Shown piece by piece: positions 26,509 to 35,668 of a stretch of 64,000 nucleotides of DNA. Location: contig NZ_VDHJ01000004.1 in NCBI RefSeq assembly GCF_006334925.1, forward strand, positions 1 through 64,000, in the 5' to 3' direction. A program made the translations under genes and the position numbers. Positions within the stretch are counted from its first letter, which is position 1, and the number at the start of each line of letters is the position of its first letter. The notes under the pieces are model-generated. The model was not told the DNA's origin. It saw nothing but the letters and a program-made list of their open reading frames with translations, and did not search any database. The DNA comes from Corynebacterium tapiri (GTDB lineage: Bacteria; Actinomycetota; Actinomycetes; Mycobacteriales; Mycobacteriaceae).

Positions 26509-27147
26509 ATGCTATCTTCCCTAGGGCTATCCGGACTTCTCGACGCCGGAACTCTCCTACAAAGTTTTGGATCCTGGATCCTTGCCGGCTTGGGCCTGGT
26601 TATTTTCATCGAATCCGGAGTGCTCTTCCCCTTCCTTCCTGGGGACTCGCTCCTGGTCACCGCGGCTATCTTGCGCGGAGAGCTCGGGGTCTCCGTGTGG
26701 CAGATCTTGCTCGTTGCAGGAATCGCGGCGATCGCTGGTGACCAGGTCGGCTTCTGGCTCGGCCGCCGCTTTGGCCGCAAGCTGTTTAAGCCGAACGCGC
26801 GGATCTTGAAGACCCGTCACCTGGAGGAGGCCGAAACCTTCTTCCACCGATGGGGTCCGCTGGCCCTCGTTCTGGGGCGCTTTGTCCCCATTGTGCGCAC
26901 CTATGTTCCCCTGGCTGCCGGCACCGCGGCCATGAACTACCGCTCGTTTTTGATGTGGAACGTGTTGGGCGCGCTCGGATGGGTCGTCTCCATGACCATG
27001 GTGGGCGTGCTCCTCGGGCACATCCCCGGCATCGCGCATCGGATCGATGCCATCATGCTGGTTGTGGTCGGTATCTCTGTGCTTCCGATCATCATCTCTG
27101 CAGCGAACAAGTACTTCAAGAGCCGCGGTGCAGCGCAGCAGGCCTAG
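26509..27147 (+). CDS. DedA family membrane protein
   Basis: 212 residues, about five membrane segments. DedA marks are FIESGVLFPFLPGDSLLVTA near residue 35, GDQVGFWLGRRFGRKLF, and GRFVPIVRTYVPLAAG with the conserved Arg residues. The family is implicated in membrane-lipid carrier flipping and envelope homeostasis. ATG 26509 is chosen because TATATT at 26496-26501 lies 7 nt upstream (leaderless). It converges on the small membrane protein that follows. Confidence 0.92.
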   Translation: MLSSLGLSGLLDAGTLLQSFGSWILAGLGLVIFIESGVLFPFLPGDSLLVTAAILRGELGVSVWQILLVAGIAAIAGDQVGFWLGRRFGRKLFKPNARILKTRHLEEAETFFHRWGPLALVLGRFVPIVRTYVPLAAGTAAMNYRSFLMWNVLGALGWVVSMTMVGVLLGHIPGIAHRIDAIMLVVVGISVLPIIISAANKYFKSRGAAQQA

Positions 27148-27150
27148 GTT

Positions 27151-27426
27151 TTAGCGCTTCCCACCGGCCGCGACGTACCCCGCAGCGCCGGTGAACAGCC
27201 CAATGAAGGCTAAACCGATTGCCCAGCCCCGCGACAGCGACAGCATCAACGCCACGCAACTAGCTGCGTACGCCAGAGCTGCGGCAAGAAACCACCACAC
27301 GGCGACTGGAGATTTCTCCTTGACCAGCGGGTGGCTAGTCTTCTCCCGACCAGCAGACGGAATTGCGCTGGCGCACAGGATCGTCGCGCAGACCATCAAG
27401 GCGATCGGAAACCACAGACTTCCCAT
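27151..27426 (-). CDS. Small membrane protein, hypothetical
   Basis: 91 residues with three hydrophobic segments (near 4-20, 42-60 and 66-84) and a basic C terminus. No recognised family. The start ATG 27426 has TAAGGT at 27439-27434, 7 nt upstream (leaderless). The frame is open 96 bases further upstream, but that part is Cys/His-rich and would run through the promoter. Confidence 0.65.
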   Translation of the reverse strand: MGSLWFPIALMVCATILCASAIPSAGREKTSHPLVKEKSPVAVWWFLAAALAYAASCVALMLSLSRGWAIGLAFIGLFTGAAGYVAAGGKR

Positions 27427-27564
27427 GCCGCTCACCTTAACCACTTCAACCAGGTGCCGGCGGGCAACAATGCAGTGCGGGCAAGCGCAAGTTCGGCCTT
27501 GGGTGCACTGCCAAGTTGCCATGGGCAGTCGAACCCGGGCTTACCCCTCCGCAGACAACGCGCG

Positions 27565-27598
27565 AAGCGGCACCCCCTACTGAGTGGAGGTGCCGCTT
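27565..27598 (-). terminator. Hairpin downstream of tRNA-Val
   Basis: AAGCGGCACC (27565-27574) pairs with GGTGCCGCTT (27589-27598), a 10-bp stem with a 14-nt loop, directly after the tRNA on the minus strand. There is no T tract, so it may be a transcript-end hairpin rather than a classical Rho-independent terminator. The rest of 27427-27601 holds nothing else I can identify. Confidence 0.5.
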
Positions 27599-27601
27599 GA
27601 G

Positions 27602-27677
27602 TGGTGCGCTCCGACGGGATCGAACCGCCGACCTACTGGGTGTAAACCAGTTGCTCTTCCAGCTGAGCTAGGAGCGC
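27602..27677 (-). tRNA. tRNA-Val (TAC)
   Basis: 73 nt plus an encoded CCA (27602-27604). The acceptor stem GCGCTCC/GGAGCGC is perfect, the D loop has AGCTGGAAGA, the anticodon loop is TTTACAC with anticodon TAC, and the T arm is GGCGGTTCGATCCCGTC. It decodes GUA and other Val codons. Confidence 0.95.
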
Positions 27678-27748
27678 AGGCACCGCATTGTTCTTGCGGT
27701 GTAGGACAAAAGCGTAGCACGCCCTACAACTAGGGCGCACATTGCCCC

Positions 27749-28183
27749 TTACTTTTTGGCGGATCCGCTGGGAACCAGGCAAGCGCCCTGGAAGTCACCG
27801 AAGCGGTCAGACTTGGTTTGGGTCAGGCCTGCCAGCTGCGCAGATTCGTTGATCTCGCCCGGGGCGATGCCGCCCTCGGTGCCGGTGGCTGGGGTGAGCA
27901 ACCAGATGCGTCCATTGGAGTCGAGGTTGCGGACGGCGTCGACAAGCCCATCCACGAGATCCCCGTCGGAGCTGCGCCACCACACCAGGACTACGTCGCA
28001 CAGTTCATCCGTGTCGTCGTCCAGCAGCTCTTCCCCGATGACGTCCTCGACGGCCTCCGAAAGGGCTGCGTCGCAATCGTCGTCCCAGCCAAGTTCCTGA
28101 ACCACCATGTCAGGCTGGATCCCCAAGCGCGAGACCCATTCCTTGACCGAGTCGTCGTTTCCGGCGACCGGAGCGTTCACCAC
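27749..28183 (-). CDS. DUF3052 family protein
   Basis: 144 residues, acidic, soluble, matching the DUF3052 family (M. tuberculosis Rv2239c type). Family marks include WVSRLGIQPDMVVQELGWDDDCD, LCDVVLVWWRSSDGDL and LDSNGRIWLLTP. The first in-frame TTG at 28201 is itself part of the GAGGAGG ribosome-binding site (28198-28192), so GTG 28183, 9 nt after it, is the likely start (a second GTG follows). It lies divergent from aceE, as in other corynebacteria and mycobacteria; the function is unknown. Confidence 0.9.
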   Translation of the reverse strand: MVNAPVAGNDDSVKEWVSRLGIQPDMVVQELGWDDDCDAALSEAVEDVIGEELLDDDTDELCDVVLVWWRSSDGDLVDGLVDAVRNLDSNGRIWLLTPATGTEGGIAPGEINESAQLAGLTQTKSDRFGDFQGACLVPSGSAKK

Positions 28184-28450
28184 AGTGCTATTCCTCCTCA
28201 AGTTCTTCCAATAGACTCCCCCAGCTTACAAGGATTGTGCGTGCTTTCCTTGGTCAACCACCGGTTCACAGCCAATCGCGATTTCCTTATAGGGGTGGAT
28301 GCACCCATTCGACGAGGCGATGGCTACCCAAAGTGGCCAAACAAAGTATCATCGGCAAACAGTTATGCGCGCAGATCTTCTCGAGCTTTGACCAGCTAGA
28401 TGCAGCACGCGCATAAGCTCCAGCAACGTGATACCAACAGGAGGAATCAC
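28184..28450. promoter_or_regulatory. Divergent intergenic region DUF3052 / aceE
   Basis: 267 bp carrying both promoters. For DUF3052 the best -10 is TAAGCT near 28225. For aceE, TATCAT near 28347-28352 and TTATGC near 28363 are possible -10 boxes, giving a leader of ~90 nt ending in AGGAGG just before the ATG. The only RamB/RamA-like text is a weak CTTTGTTTGGCC element (minus strand, ~28327-28342). None of these is certain. Confidence 0.35.
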
Positions 28451-31195
28451 ATGGCCGATGGCCTAGAAACTCAGCGAGACGACTCGAATTTCCCGCTCAT
28501 CCGCGACGGCGTGGCATCGTACCTGCACGACTCGGATCCGGAGGAGACCCGCGAGTGGATGGACTCCCTCGACGGCCTTCTGGAATCCACCAGCCCGGAG
28601 CGTGCACGCTTCCTCATGCTGCACTTGCTGGAGCGCGCCACCGCCAAGCGCGTGCCGCTTCCCCCGTTGACCTCGACGGACTTTGTCAACACCATCCCCA
28701 CCGACATGGAACCAGAGTTCCCGGGTGATGAGGAGATCGAGAAGCGCTACCGTCGCTGGATGCGCTGGAACGCCGCCGTCATGGTGCACCGCGCACAGCG
28801 CCCCGAGATCGGCGTGGGCGGCCACATCTCCACCTATGCTTCCGCTGCCCCGCTGTACGAGGTGGGCATGAACCACTTCTTCCGCGGCAAGGACCACCCT
28901 GGCGGCGGTGACCAGATCTTCTTCCAGGGCCACGCCTCCCCGGGCATGTACGCCCGCGCGTACCTGGAGGGCCGCCTGGACGAGGACGACCTGGACGGCT
29001 TCCGTCAGGAGGTCTCCCGCGGCGAGGGCAACGGCATGCCCTCTTACCCGCACCCGCGTGGCATGCGCGACTTCTGGGAGTTCCCCACCGTGTCCATGGG
29101 CATCGGCCCGATGAACGCCATCTACCAGGCTCGCTTTAACAAGTACCTGGCAGATCGCGGCATCAAGGACACCAGTGAGCAGCACGTCTGGGCATTCCTG
29201 GGCGACGGCGAGATGGACGAGGCCGAGTCCCGCGGCCTGATCCAGATGGGCCCGCTCTACGGCCTGGACAACCTCACCTTTGTGGTCAACTGCAACCTGC
29301 AGCGCCTTGATGGCCCCGTGCGCGGCAACTCCCAGATCATCCAGGAGCTGGAGTCGTTCTTCCGCGGCGCGGGCTGGAACGTGATCAAGGTTGTGTGGGG
29401 CCGCGAGTGGGATGCTCTGCTGGAGAAGGACACCGAGGGTGCCCTGGTTGAGCTGATGAACAACACGCCCGACGGCGACTACCAGACCTTCAAGGCCAAC
29501 GACGGTGCCTACGTGCGCGAGCACTTCTTCGGCCGCGACGAGCGCACCAAGAAGCTCGTCGAGGACATGACTGACGACGAGATCTGGGCTCTGCGTCGCG
29601 GTGGCCACGACTACCGCAAGGTCTACGCCGCCTACAAGCGCGCGATGGAGACCAAGAACGGCGCTCCCACCGTCATCCTCGCCCACACCATCAAGGGCTA
29701 CGGCCTGGGCCACAACTTCGAGGGTCGCAACGCGACCCACCAGATGAAGAAGTTGACGCTGGAGGACCTCAAGCAGTTCCGCAACAAGCAGGACATCCCC
29801 TTCACCGACGAGGACCTGGAGAAGGATCCCTACCTGCCGCCGTACTACCACCCCGGCAAGGACGCCAAGGAGATCAAGTACCTCCTCGAGCGCCGCAAGG
29901 AGCTGGGTGGCTTCCTGCCGGAGCGTCGTGAGCAGTACACCCCGTTGTCGGTTCCTGAGCTGGCCAAGCTCAAGAGCGTGCGCAAGGGTTCCGGTAAGCA
30001 GCAGGTGGCCACGACCATGGCCCTGGTGCGTACCTTCAAGGAGCTCATGCGCGACAAGGAGCTGGGCAAGCGCATCGTCCCGATCATCCCGGACGAGGCT
30101 CGCACCTTCGGCATGGACTCCTGGTTCCCGACGCTGAAGATCTACAACCCGCACGGCCAGAACTACCAGCCGGTGGACCACGATCTGATGCTGTCTTACC
30201 GCGAGGCCACCGACGGCCAGATCCTCCACGAGGGCATCAACGAGGACGGCTCCACGGCCTCCTTCATCGCGGCCGCTACCTCCTACGCCACGCACGGCGA
30301 GGCCATGGTTCCGCTGTACATCTTCTACTCGATGTTCGGCTTCCAGCGCACCGGTGACGTGATCTGGGCTGCTGCCGACCAGCTTTCCCGTGGCTTCCTC
30401 ATTGGCGCCACCGCTGGTCGCACCACCCTGACCGGCGAGGGTCTGCAGCACATGGACGGCCACTCCCCGATCCTGGCTTCGACCAACCCGGCAGTCATCT
30501 CCTACGACCCGGCATTCGCCTACGAGGTCGCCCACCTCATCCGCGAGGGCATCGATCGCATGTACGGCGAGGGTCGCGGTGAGGACGTCATCTACTACCT
30601 AACCGTGTACAACGAGCCCGTCCCGCAGCCGGCCGAGCCTGAGGACCTGGACGTCGAGGGCCTGCACAAGGGCATCTACCTGTTCTCCCGTGGTGAGCAG
30701 GGTTCGGAGGACAAGCAGGTCTCGCTGCTGGCTTCCGGCGTAGGCATGCAGTGGGCGCTGAAGGCCCAGGAGATGCTCGCGGAGCAGTACGACGTTCGTG
30801 CGCACGTCTACTCCGTGACTTCGTGGACCGAACTGGCTCGCGATGGACGTCGTTACGCCGACGAGTCCCTGCGCAACCCGGGCGCAGATGTGGAAGAGCC
30901 GTTTGCCACCAAGCAGCTCAAGCAGACGCCCGGCCCCTACGTGGCCACGAGCGACTTCGCCTCTGATCTGCACGAGTCGATCCGCCCGGTCGTTCCGGGT
31001 GAGTACATCACCCTGGGTGCTGATGGCTTCGGCTTCGCAGACACGCGTCCGGCTGCTCGTCGTTACTTCAACATCGACGCCGAGTCTCTCGTTGTCGCCA
31101 GCCTCCTCGGCCTGGCGCGCGAGGGCAAGATTGACATGTCGGTGGCGTCCGAGGCAGCCAAGGAGCTGCACATCGACGACCCGACAAAGGCCTAG
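28451..31195 (+). CDS. aceE: Pyruvate dehydrogenase E1 component, homodimeric
   Basis: 914 residues, the length of the homodimeric E1 that decarboxylates pyruvate with thiamine diphosphate and passes the acetyl group to E2. The ThDP motif is [12 protein letters not shown] extending to NCNLQRLDG; other marks are [18 protein letters not shown] and the C-terminal transketolase domain ([24 protein letters not shown]). AGGAGG lies 6 nt before ATG 28451; an in-frame upstream ATG at 28400 has no such site. Codon use is the most biased of the window (long antisense ORFs result), as expected for a highly expressed central enzyme. Confidence 0.97.
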   Translation: MADGLETQRDDSNFPLIRDGVASYLHDSDPEETREWMDSLDGLLESTSPERARFLMLHLLERATAKRVPLPPLTSTDFVNTIPTDMEPEFPGDEEIEKRYRRWMRWNAAVMVHRAQRPEIGVGGHISTYASAAPLYEVGMNHFFRGKDHPGGGDQIFFQGHASPGMYARAYLEGRLDEDDLDGFRQEVSRGEGNGMPSYPHPRGMRDFWEFPTVSMGIGPMNAIYQARFNKYLADRGIKDTSEQHVWAFLGDGEMDEAESRGLIQMGPLYGLDNLTFVVNCNLQRLDGPVRGNSQIIQELESFFRGAGWNVIKVVWGREWDALLEKDTEGALVELMNNTPDGDYQTFKANDGAYVREHFFGRDERTKKLVEDMTDDEIWALRRGGHDYRKVYAAYKRAMETKNGAPTVILAHTIKGYGLGHNFEGRNATHQMKKLTLEDLKQFRNKQDIPFTDEDLEKDPYLPPYYHPGKDAKEIKYLLERRKELGGFLPERREQYTPLSVPELAKLKSVRKGSGKQQVATTMALVRTFKELMRDKELGKRIVPIIPDEARTFGMDSWFPTLKIYNPHGQNYQPVDHDLMLSYREATDGQILHEGINEDGSTASFIAAATSYATHGEAMVPLYIFYSMFGFQRTGDVIWAAADQLSRGFLIGATAGRTTLTGEGLQHMDGHSPILASTNPAVISYDPAFAYEVAHLIREGIDRMYGEGRGEDVIYYLTVYNEPVPQPAEPEDLDVEGLHKGIYLFSRGEQGSEDKQVSLLASGVGMQWALKAQEMLAEQYDVRAHVYSVTSWTELARDGRRYADESLRNPGADVEEPFATKQLKQTPGPYVATSDFASDLHESIRPVVPGEYITLGADGFGFADTRPAARRYFNIDAESLVVASLLGLAREGKIDMSVASEAAKELHIDDPTKA

Positions 31196-31208
31196 GTAGC
31201 CTGCCGCT

Positions 31209-31252
31209 AACGGGCGCTTGATCCTTCCACTGAGGGGTCAGGTGCCCGTTTT
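31209..31252 (+). terminator. Rho-independent terminator after aceE
   Basis: AACGGGCGCTTGATCC pairs with GGGTCAGGTGCCCGTT (with wobbles) over about 15 bp around a TTCCACTGAG loop, followed by TTTTC. It begins 14 bp after the aceE stop. Confidence 0.85.
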
Positions 31253-31291
31253 CACTGCGCAGCCCTTGAAAATGCCGCTACCCTGAGGTGC

Positions 31292-31909
31292 ATGGGCATC
31301 GATGAGAACACGGTCTTCAATGCTGATCGGAAGCGCGCGCTTCGCTGCGCTCAGGAGGCTCTTGACGACGCCCTCATCGACCTCGATGATTTCGAAGAAT
31401 TCACCGCCGCGATCAACGCTGCGGACAGCCGAGGAGAGCTGGAGATCATCGAACGTAGGCTCCTCAGTTTCCGGGCGCCCGCACCTTCCGGGTCGTCTAT
31501 GGCACCCGGGACACCAGCACCCCTTACACCGCTGCCTGCGCAGGCCGACAGCCAAACCGGTTTCCTCAGCCCTATTAAGCGTTCTGGCCATTGGGTGGTC
31601 CAGGACGGTTCTACGTTCTCCACGTACTTCGATGACATTCGCCTAGATCTTCGCCAGGCACAACCGTCCCATCCGCACGTCCGGCTTCAACTGACAACGG
31701 TATGCGGTTCCATTCGACTCATCGTGGCGGAGGGGGTGAACGTGGTGAACCGAATCTCAGTCAATCTCGGCACACCCAAGATCAACCTCGCCCCGCCAAC
31801 GTCCGGCGCTGCCACTGTCGAGCTGACCGGGTGGGTGGCACTCGGAGACTTGCGGATTATTTCACTAGCGCCGGGCCAGAAACCCCCGTTTGGTTTCAAT
31901 TGGGTGTGA
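31292..31909 (+). CDS. DUF1707-domain protein
   Basis: 205 residues. The first ~60 match the DUF1707 helix-turn-helix-like module (NADRKRALRCAQEALDDALIDLDDFEEFTAAINAADSRGELEIIERRL), though the usual leading R(A/V)SDxDR is only partly kept. A Pro/Ala-rich linker follows, then a beta-rich C-terminal domain (~105-205) like those of cell-wall-stress response proteins (LiaF C-terminal type), ending GFNWV. No membrane segment. TACCCT at 31279-31284 lies 7 nt before ATG 31292 (leaderless). It converges on xylB. Confidence 0.8.
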   Translation: MGIDENTVFNADRKRALRCAQEALDDALIDLDDFEEFTAAINAADSRGELEIIERRLLSFRAPAPSGSSMAPGTPAPLTPLPAQADSQTGFLSPIKRSGHWVVQDGSTFSTYFDDIRLDLRQAQPSHPHVRLQLTTVCGSIRLIVAEGVNVVNRISVNLGTPKINLAPPTSGAATVELTGWVALGDLRIISLAPGQKPPFGFNWV

Positions 31910-33295
31910 TTAGGCGAGCGGCTCGGTAAGGTCCCTCAGCTCGGCGTATTGTGCGACAGCCTCCGCGCTTACTCGGTGCTTGTGCTCCGCCTCCAGCACC
32001 GTTTCCTGGAAACGCTGCCACTGCGGAGGCTCATCCCTGCTGCTAAGGGCCCAGGCCGCCTGGCGCGCAGCGCCGATTGCTACATATTCCCCAGCTTCGG
32101 GCACGACCACCTCGCCCGAGAAGATATGCGGCGCGAGTGCTCGTACCGCGGCGGATCGTGCTCCGCCGCCGATGAGCAGAATTCGACGGGTAGGGACGCC
32201 GGTCGTGCTCTCCAACTTGGACACTGCATCTTTGAGCGAGAACAAGATCCCCTCGACGAACGACCGGGCACATTGTTCCCGGCTCGTTGCCGACGTCAAG
32301 CCCGAGAGAACACCCGTCGCATGTGGCCTGTTCGGAGTTCGCTCCCCGTCAAGGTACGGCAGCAAAACCGGAGCCTGCCCTTCAGCGCTCAGTGCCATAC
32401 GGGCGAACTCGTCATTGTCGACGCCCAATAGACGGGCACCGAGCTCTAGGACTCGGGCCCCATTAAGAGTGCAAGCAAGTGGCAGGTAACGACCGGTAGC
32501 ATCGCAGAAACCATTGATTGATCCCGACGCATCTGCAACCGGGTTGCCTACGACAGCGCTCGCCACACCGGATGTCCCAAGCGAAACGCACACCTCCCCA
32601 GGTTTGAGGTCCAGCCCAAGAGCTGCCGCCATGTTGTCCCCGGTACCGGCAGCAATCTGCGTTTCGCCGATGCTTCCCACCAACTCATTGGGCTCAGCAA
32701 TCCGAGGAAGGCGAACTGCATGCTTGAGGAACTGTTCAGCGAGTTCAGGTTCGAACCGGCGGCTCGTTGGGTTGTAGTACCCAGTACCTGAAGCATCTCC
32801 GTGGTCGGTGGTGAGTTCTTTTCTGCCGCCAAGTTCGAATGTAAGAAAGTCGTGAGGCAGAGCTACCTGGGCGACACGCTCTGCGTTTTCCGGTTCATTC
32901 TCCGCTAACCATCGCAGCTTTGTCCCGGTTATCGAGGCCACGAACACGCTTCCTGTGCGACGCGCACAGTCCAGCGGCCCACCGAGTTCATCGATGAGTT
33001 GCGATGCTTGGGGTGCAGACGACGTGTCGTTCCACAGCATGGCATTCCGCACTGGCTCACTTTCGTGGTCCAAGGTGACCATCCCGTGTTGCTGGCCGGC
33101 AATCGAAACCGCATCGGCGCGCTCCAGAAGTCCGTCGGTGGCACTTCGCAGAGCCTCGATCCAGGCCCGGGGATCGACTTGTGTCCCCTGCGGATGGGGA
33201 GCTCGCTGCTCTTTAATAACCTCCCCAGATTCAGCGTCTACCAAGACGGCCTTGCAGGATTGAGTGGAAGAGTCAATGCCGAGAACAGTGGTCAT
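31910..33295 (-). CDS. xylB: Xylulokinase
   Basis: 461 residues of the FGGY kinase family, phosphorylating D-xylulose with ATP. The phosphate 1 loop is VLGIDSSTQSCKAVLVD, the substrate segment AGQQHGMVTLD and the xylulokinase-specific TDHGDASGTGYYNP follow, then the C-terminal ATPase half has LLIGGGARSAAVRALAP. AAAGGGGAAGC is the ribosome-binding site. It lies 22 bp after the DeoR-type regulator and is read with it. With mtlD and rbtT it completes a route from D-arabitol or mannitol to xylulose 5-phosphate. Confidence 0.93.
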   Translation of the reverse strand: MTTVLGIDSSTQSCKAVLVDAESGEVIKEQRAPHPQGTQVDPRAWIEALRSATDGLLERADAVSIAGQQHGMVTLDHESEPVRNAMLWNDTSSAPQASQLIDELGGPLDCARRTGSVFVASITGTKLRWLAENEPENAERVAQVALPHDFLTFELGGRKELTTDHGDASGTGYYNPTSRRFEPELAEQFLKHAVRLPRIAEPNELVGSIGETQIAAGTGDNMAAALGLDLKPGEVCVSLGTSGVASAVVGNPVADASGSINGFCDATGRYLPLACTLNGARVLELGARLLGVDNDEFARMALSAEGQAPVLLPYLDGERTPNRPHATGVLSGLTSATSREQCARSFVEGILFSLKDAVSKLESTTGVPTRRILLIGGGARSAAVRALAPHIFSGEVVVPEAGEYVAIGAARQAAWALSSRDEPPQWQRFQETVLEAEHKHRVSAEAVAQYAELRDLTEPLA

Positions 33296-33317
33296 GGTGC
33301 TTCCCCTTTACGTGGCG

Positions 33318-34187
33318 TTAGAGGTGGGCGGGAACGTGAACGGCCATAGGCGCAGGAGCTTCGACTAGATGAATCCGAGCTCCAGACTCCTCAACCATCT
33401 CACGTGCTCGCGTAGAAAGGTGCTCGTCAACCACAATGTCGTCAAAGTCCGACAGCGCAGCCACCATCTCCATTCCTGGCCCGGAAAACTTTGAAGAATC
33501 GGTTACCAACACTCGTCGCTCCCCCACCCGAATACAGGCCCGTTTGGTTGCCGCCGCCGAATCGTCTGGGTGATACAGCTTGCCGGATCGGATACTCGTG
33601 GTGGACACGAATGAGATGTCTGAGCTGAGCTTTTCCAAATGCTCGATGGCCGCCGCTCCCAGGAAGGAGTCGGTCGCACTCACATACCGCCCTCCGACAC
33701 CGACCACTGCGCCTACGGGGAGAGAGCGGCCGACCTGCACGAGTAGCGCCAGAGAGTGCGTGATCATGCCGGCTGCGTGACGTCCTGGGAGATGAGCAGC
33801 CATGGCAGACACGGTGGTGGAGTCGTCTAGCGCCACCGTCATACCCGGCTCGATAAGTTGCGCAGCGCGCACCGCTAAGAGGTTCTTGGTGGTTACATTG
33901 GCCCGCCGCCGAATCTCTACATCTCGCTCGGCATCTTCGCTCAGCCCAAAGCCGCCTAGTCCGGACGTCTGACCAGGAGCTAGTCGGGCGCCACCCCGGA
34001 AGCGCTCGACCACCCCGGCGGACTCTAATGCGTCTAGATCTCGGTGCATTGTCATATGGGATACCCCACAGATTTCGGCGATCTCGGAGACTTGGCCTTC
34101 CCCACGCGCTTGCAACCACTGCACCACGAATTGCCTGCGCTGGTCCGGCCCGTGAAGAGCGTGGGCCTCGCTGTCGGGTGTGAACAT
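33318..34187 (-). CDS. atlR: DeoR-type regulator of the polyol locus (AtlR-like)
   Basis: 289 residues. The N-terminal DeoR winged helix has EIAEICGVSHMTMHRDLDALESAGVVERFRGGARL. The C-terminal DeoRC sensor domain has the conserved ALDDSTTVSAMAAHL and VLVTDSSKF segments and should bind a phosphosugar. Its place between xylB and the divergent rbtT-mtlD matches AtlR (earlier SucR) of C. glutamicum, a repressor of D-arabitol genes. TATGCT lies 6 nt before ATG 34187, within the operator region it probably controls, so it may autoregulate. Confidence 0.85.
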   Translation of the reverse strand: MFTPDSEAHALHGPDQRRQFVVQWLQARGEGQVSEIAEICGVSHMTMHRDLDALESAGVVERFRGGARLAPGQTSGLGGFGLSEDAERDVEIRRRANVTTKNLLAVRAAQLIEPGMTVALDDSTTVSAMAAHLPGRHAAGMITHSLALLVQVGRSLPVGAVVGVGGRYVSATDSFLGAAAIEHLEKLSSDISFVSTTSIRSGKLYHPDDSAAATKRACIRVGERRVLVTDSSKFSGPGMEMVAALSDFDDIVVDEHLSTRAREMVEESGARIHLVEAPAPMAVHVPAHL

Positions 34188-34300
34188 GCTCGAAGCATAA
34201 CACTCCCATTAACACCGAAATGTTAAAACATGTTGACTATGACCACACTTTTGTTAAATAGTGTTAAAAGCAATGTGACTCAGCACAAAGGACACCTTTC
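34188..34300. promoter_or_regulatory. Operator region with TGTTAA direct repeats
   Basis: The 113 bp between the regulator and rbtT hold TGTTAA at 34221, 34252 and 34262, TGTTGA at 34231, and the inverted TTAACA at 34209. The neighbours are spaced 10, 21 and 10 bp apart, i.e. close to one or two helical turns, all on one face. This fits DeoR-family operators built from direct repeats. AAAGGA before 34301 is the rbtT ribosome-binding site. The region is AT-rich compared with its surroundings. Confidence 0.65.
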
Positions 34301-35641
34301 ATGAGCGCTAGACCTCTTGCGGCAGAACCGACTGGTTCTTCCTGGGCCCACCGTCTCGGCATCCCCACCCCACTGGCGTGGGGATTCATCGGACTAACAA
34401 TCTTTATGATCGGCGACGGGGTGGAAACCAACATCCTGGAGCCTTTCCTCTCCACCGACCACGGCTTTAGCGTCAGCCTGGCCGGGACCCTAGTCACCGT
34501 GTATGGCGTCGCCGTTGCCATTGCAGCATTCTTCGCCGCTGCCCTCTCGGACCTATGGGGCCCGCGCAAAGTGATGGCGCTCGGTGCAGCAATATGGATC
34601 ATCTTTGAGATCGTCTTGCTTGCTATCGCTCTCCCCTCTGACAGCCGTGCTCTCATCTTTCTTAGTTACGGCATCCGCGGATTCGGCTACCCGTTGTTCG
34701 CCTACGCCTTCCTGGTCTGGATCACGGCGGTGTCTCCTGCTGACCGCCTAGCGACCTCAGTCGGATGGTTCTATGTGGCGTTCTCCGCGGGTCTGCCCAC
34801 CTTGGGTGCCCTCACCGCGACCGTTTCCATGAACCTGATCGGACTGGGTTTCTACTCGACGCTGTGGGTTTCCCTCGCGTTGGTCATCATCGGCGCAGCG
34901 TGTGCGCTTGTGGGTGTACGCGAGCGCATCGGTCGCGCTCCGCTGGTCAGCGACGCATCGGATGTAACCGCCACCCTCGGCGCTGGTTTACGGCTGTTTC
35001 TCACTGATCGTAGAGCTCGGTTTGTTACCTACATCCGCACGATCAATTCGATCCCTACCTACGCTATGGCGATCTTCTTCCCGAGTTACTTCACCGACGA
35101 CCTGGGGTGGCCGCTGGCCTGGTTTTTGATCCTTACCTCCGTGATTTACGCGGTGAATCTTCCCTTCAACCCCCTCAACGGACAGCTGGGCGACCGTTTT
35201 GGGTGGCGTCGATCCATGTTCTGGGCGGGCTCCATGTTCTGCGCCGTCACTGTTGCCCTGGTCTATGCCCTGCCGCTCATCCTGACCAAAGCCGGCGTAG
35301 CTGACGGCATAGCCTTCGCCATCACTCTGGTTGCTGGTGCTCTGTTCGGCATTGCTCTGGCAGGTTTCGTCCCTCTATCCCCGATTGCAGTAGCGCTGCT
35401 GCCCGATCGTCCCGGAGCTGCCATGAGCACCTACAACCTCGGCGTTGGCGCAGCTGTTGCAGCCGGCCCGGCCCTGGTGGCACTCCTGCACCCGCTGGTC
35501 GGCGCCACTGGGTTGGTCGTGACCTTTGTGATTCTGTACCTGCTCTCGGGGTTGATGACTCTGGCGTTCAAGGGACTGCAACCTGGCTTCGACGGTGTAC
35601 CCGTACAAGAGCCGCTCACCAGCGCCCCGTCCCCTCACTAA
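34301..35641 (+). CDS. rbtT: MFS polyol transporter (RbtT/DalT type)
   Basis: 446 residues with twelve membrane segments and the MFS loop AALSDLWGPRKVMALGA. Its opening (TPLAWGFIGLTIFMIGDGVETNILEPFLS) and RGFGYPLFAYAFLVW match the polyol permease group (RbtT, DalT, CsbX), carrying ribitol or D-arabitol. It is divergent from the regulator and followed, 27 bp later, by mtlD, so uptake and oxidation are coexpressed. Confidence 0.9.
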   Translation: MSARPLAAEPTGSSWAHRLGIPTPLAWGFIGLTIFMIGDGVETNILEPFLSTDHGFSVSLAGTLVTVYGVAVAIAAFFAAALSDLWGPRKVMALGAAIWIIFEIVLLAIALPSDSRALIFLSYGIRGFGYPLFAYAFLVWITAVSPADRLATSVGWFYVAFSAGLPTLGALTATVSMNLIGLGFYSTLWVSLALVIIGAACALVGVRERIGRAPLVSDASDVTATLGAGLRLFLTDRRARFVTYIRTINSIPTYAMAIFFPSYFTDDLGWPLAWFLILTSVIYAVNLPFNPLNGQLGDRFGWRRSMFWAGSMFCAVTVALVYALPLILTKAGVADGIAFAITLVAGALFGIALAGFVPLSPIAVALLPDRPGAAMSTYNLGVGAAVAAGPALVALLHPLVGATGLVVTFVILYLLSGLMTLAFKGLQPGFDGVPVQEPLTSAPSPH

Positions 35642-35668
35642 TTACGAACAAGAAAGAGAACCAAGACA

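Noticed and set aside
28315..28365. Possible RamB/RamA site before aceE
   Set aside because: Only loose matches to the published motifs; not strong enough for a site call.
28463..30535. 690-codon open frame antisense to aceE
   Set aside because: Caused by strongly biased codon use in aceE; no ribosome-binding site, and the text is Val/Leu/Gln repeats typical of antisense frames.
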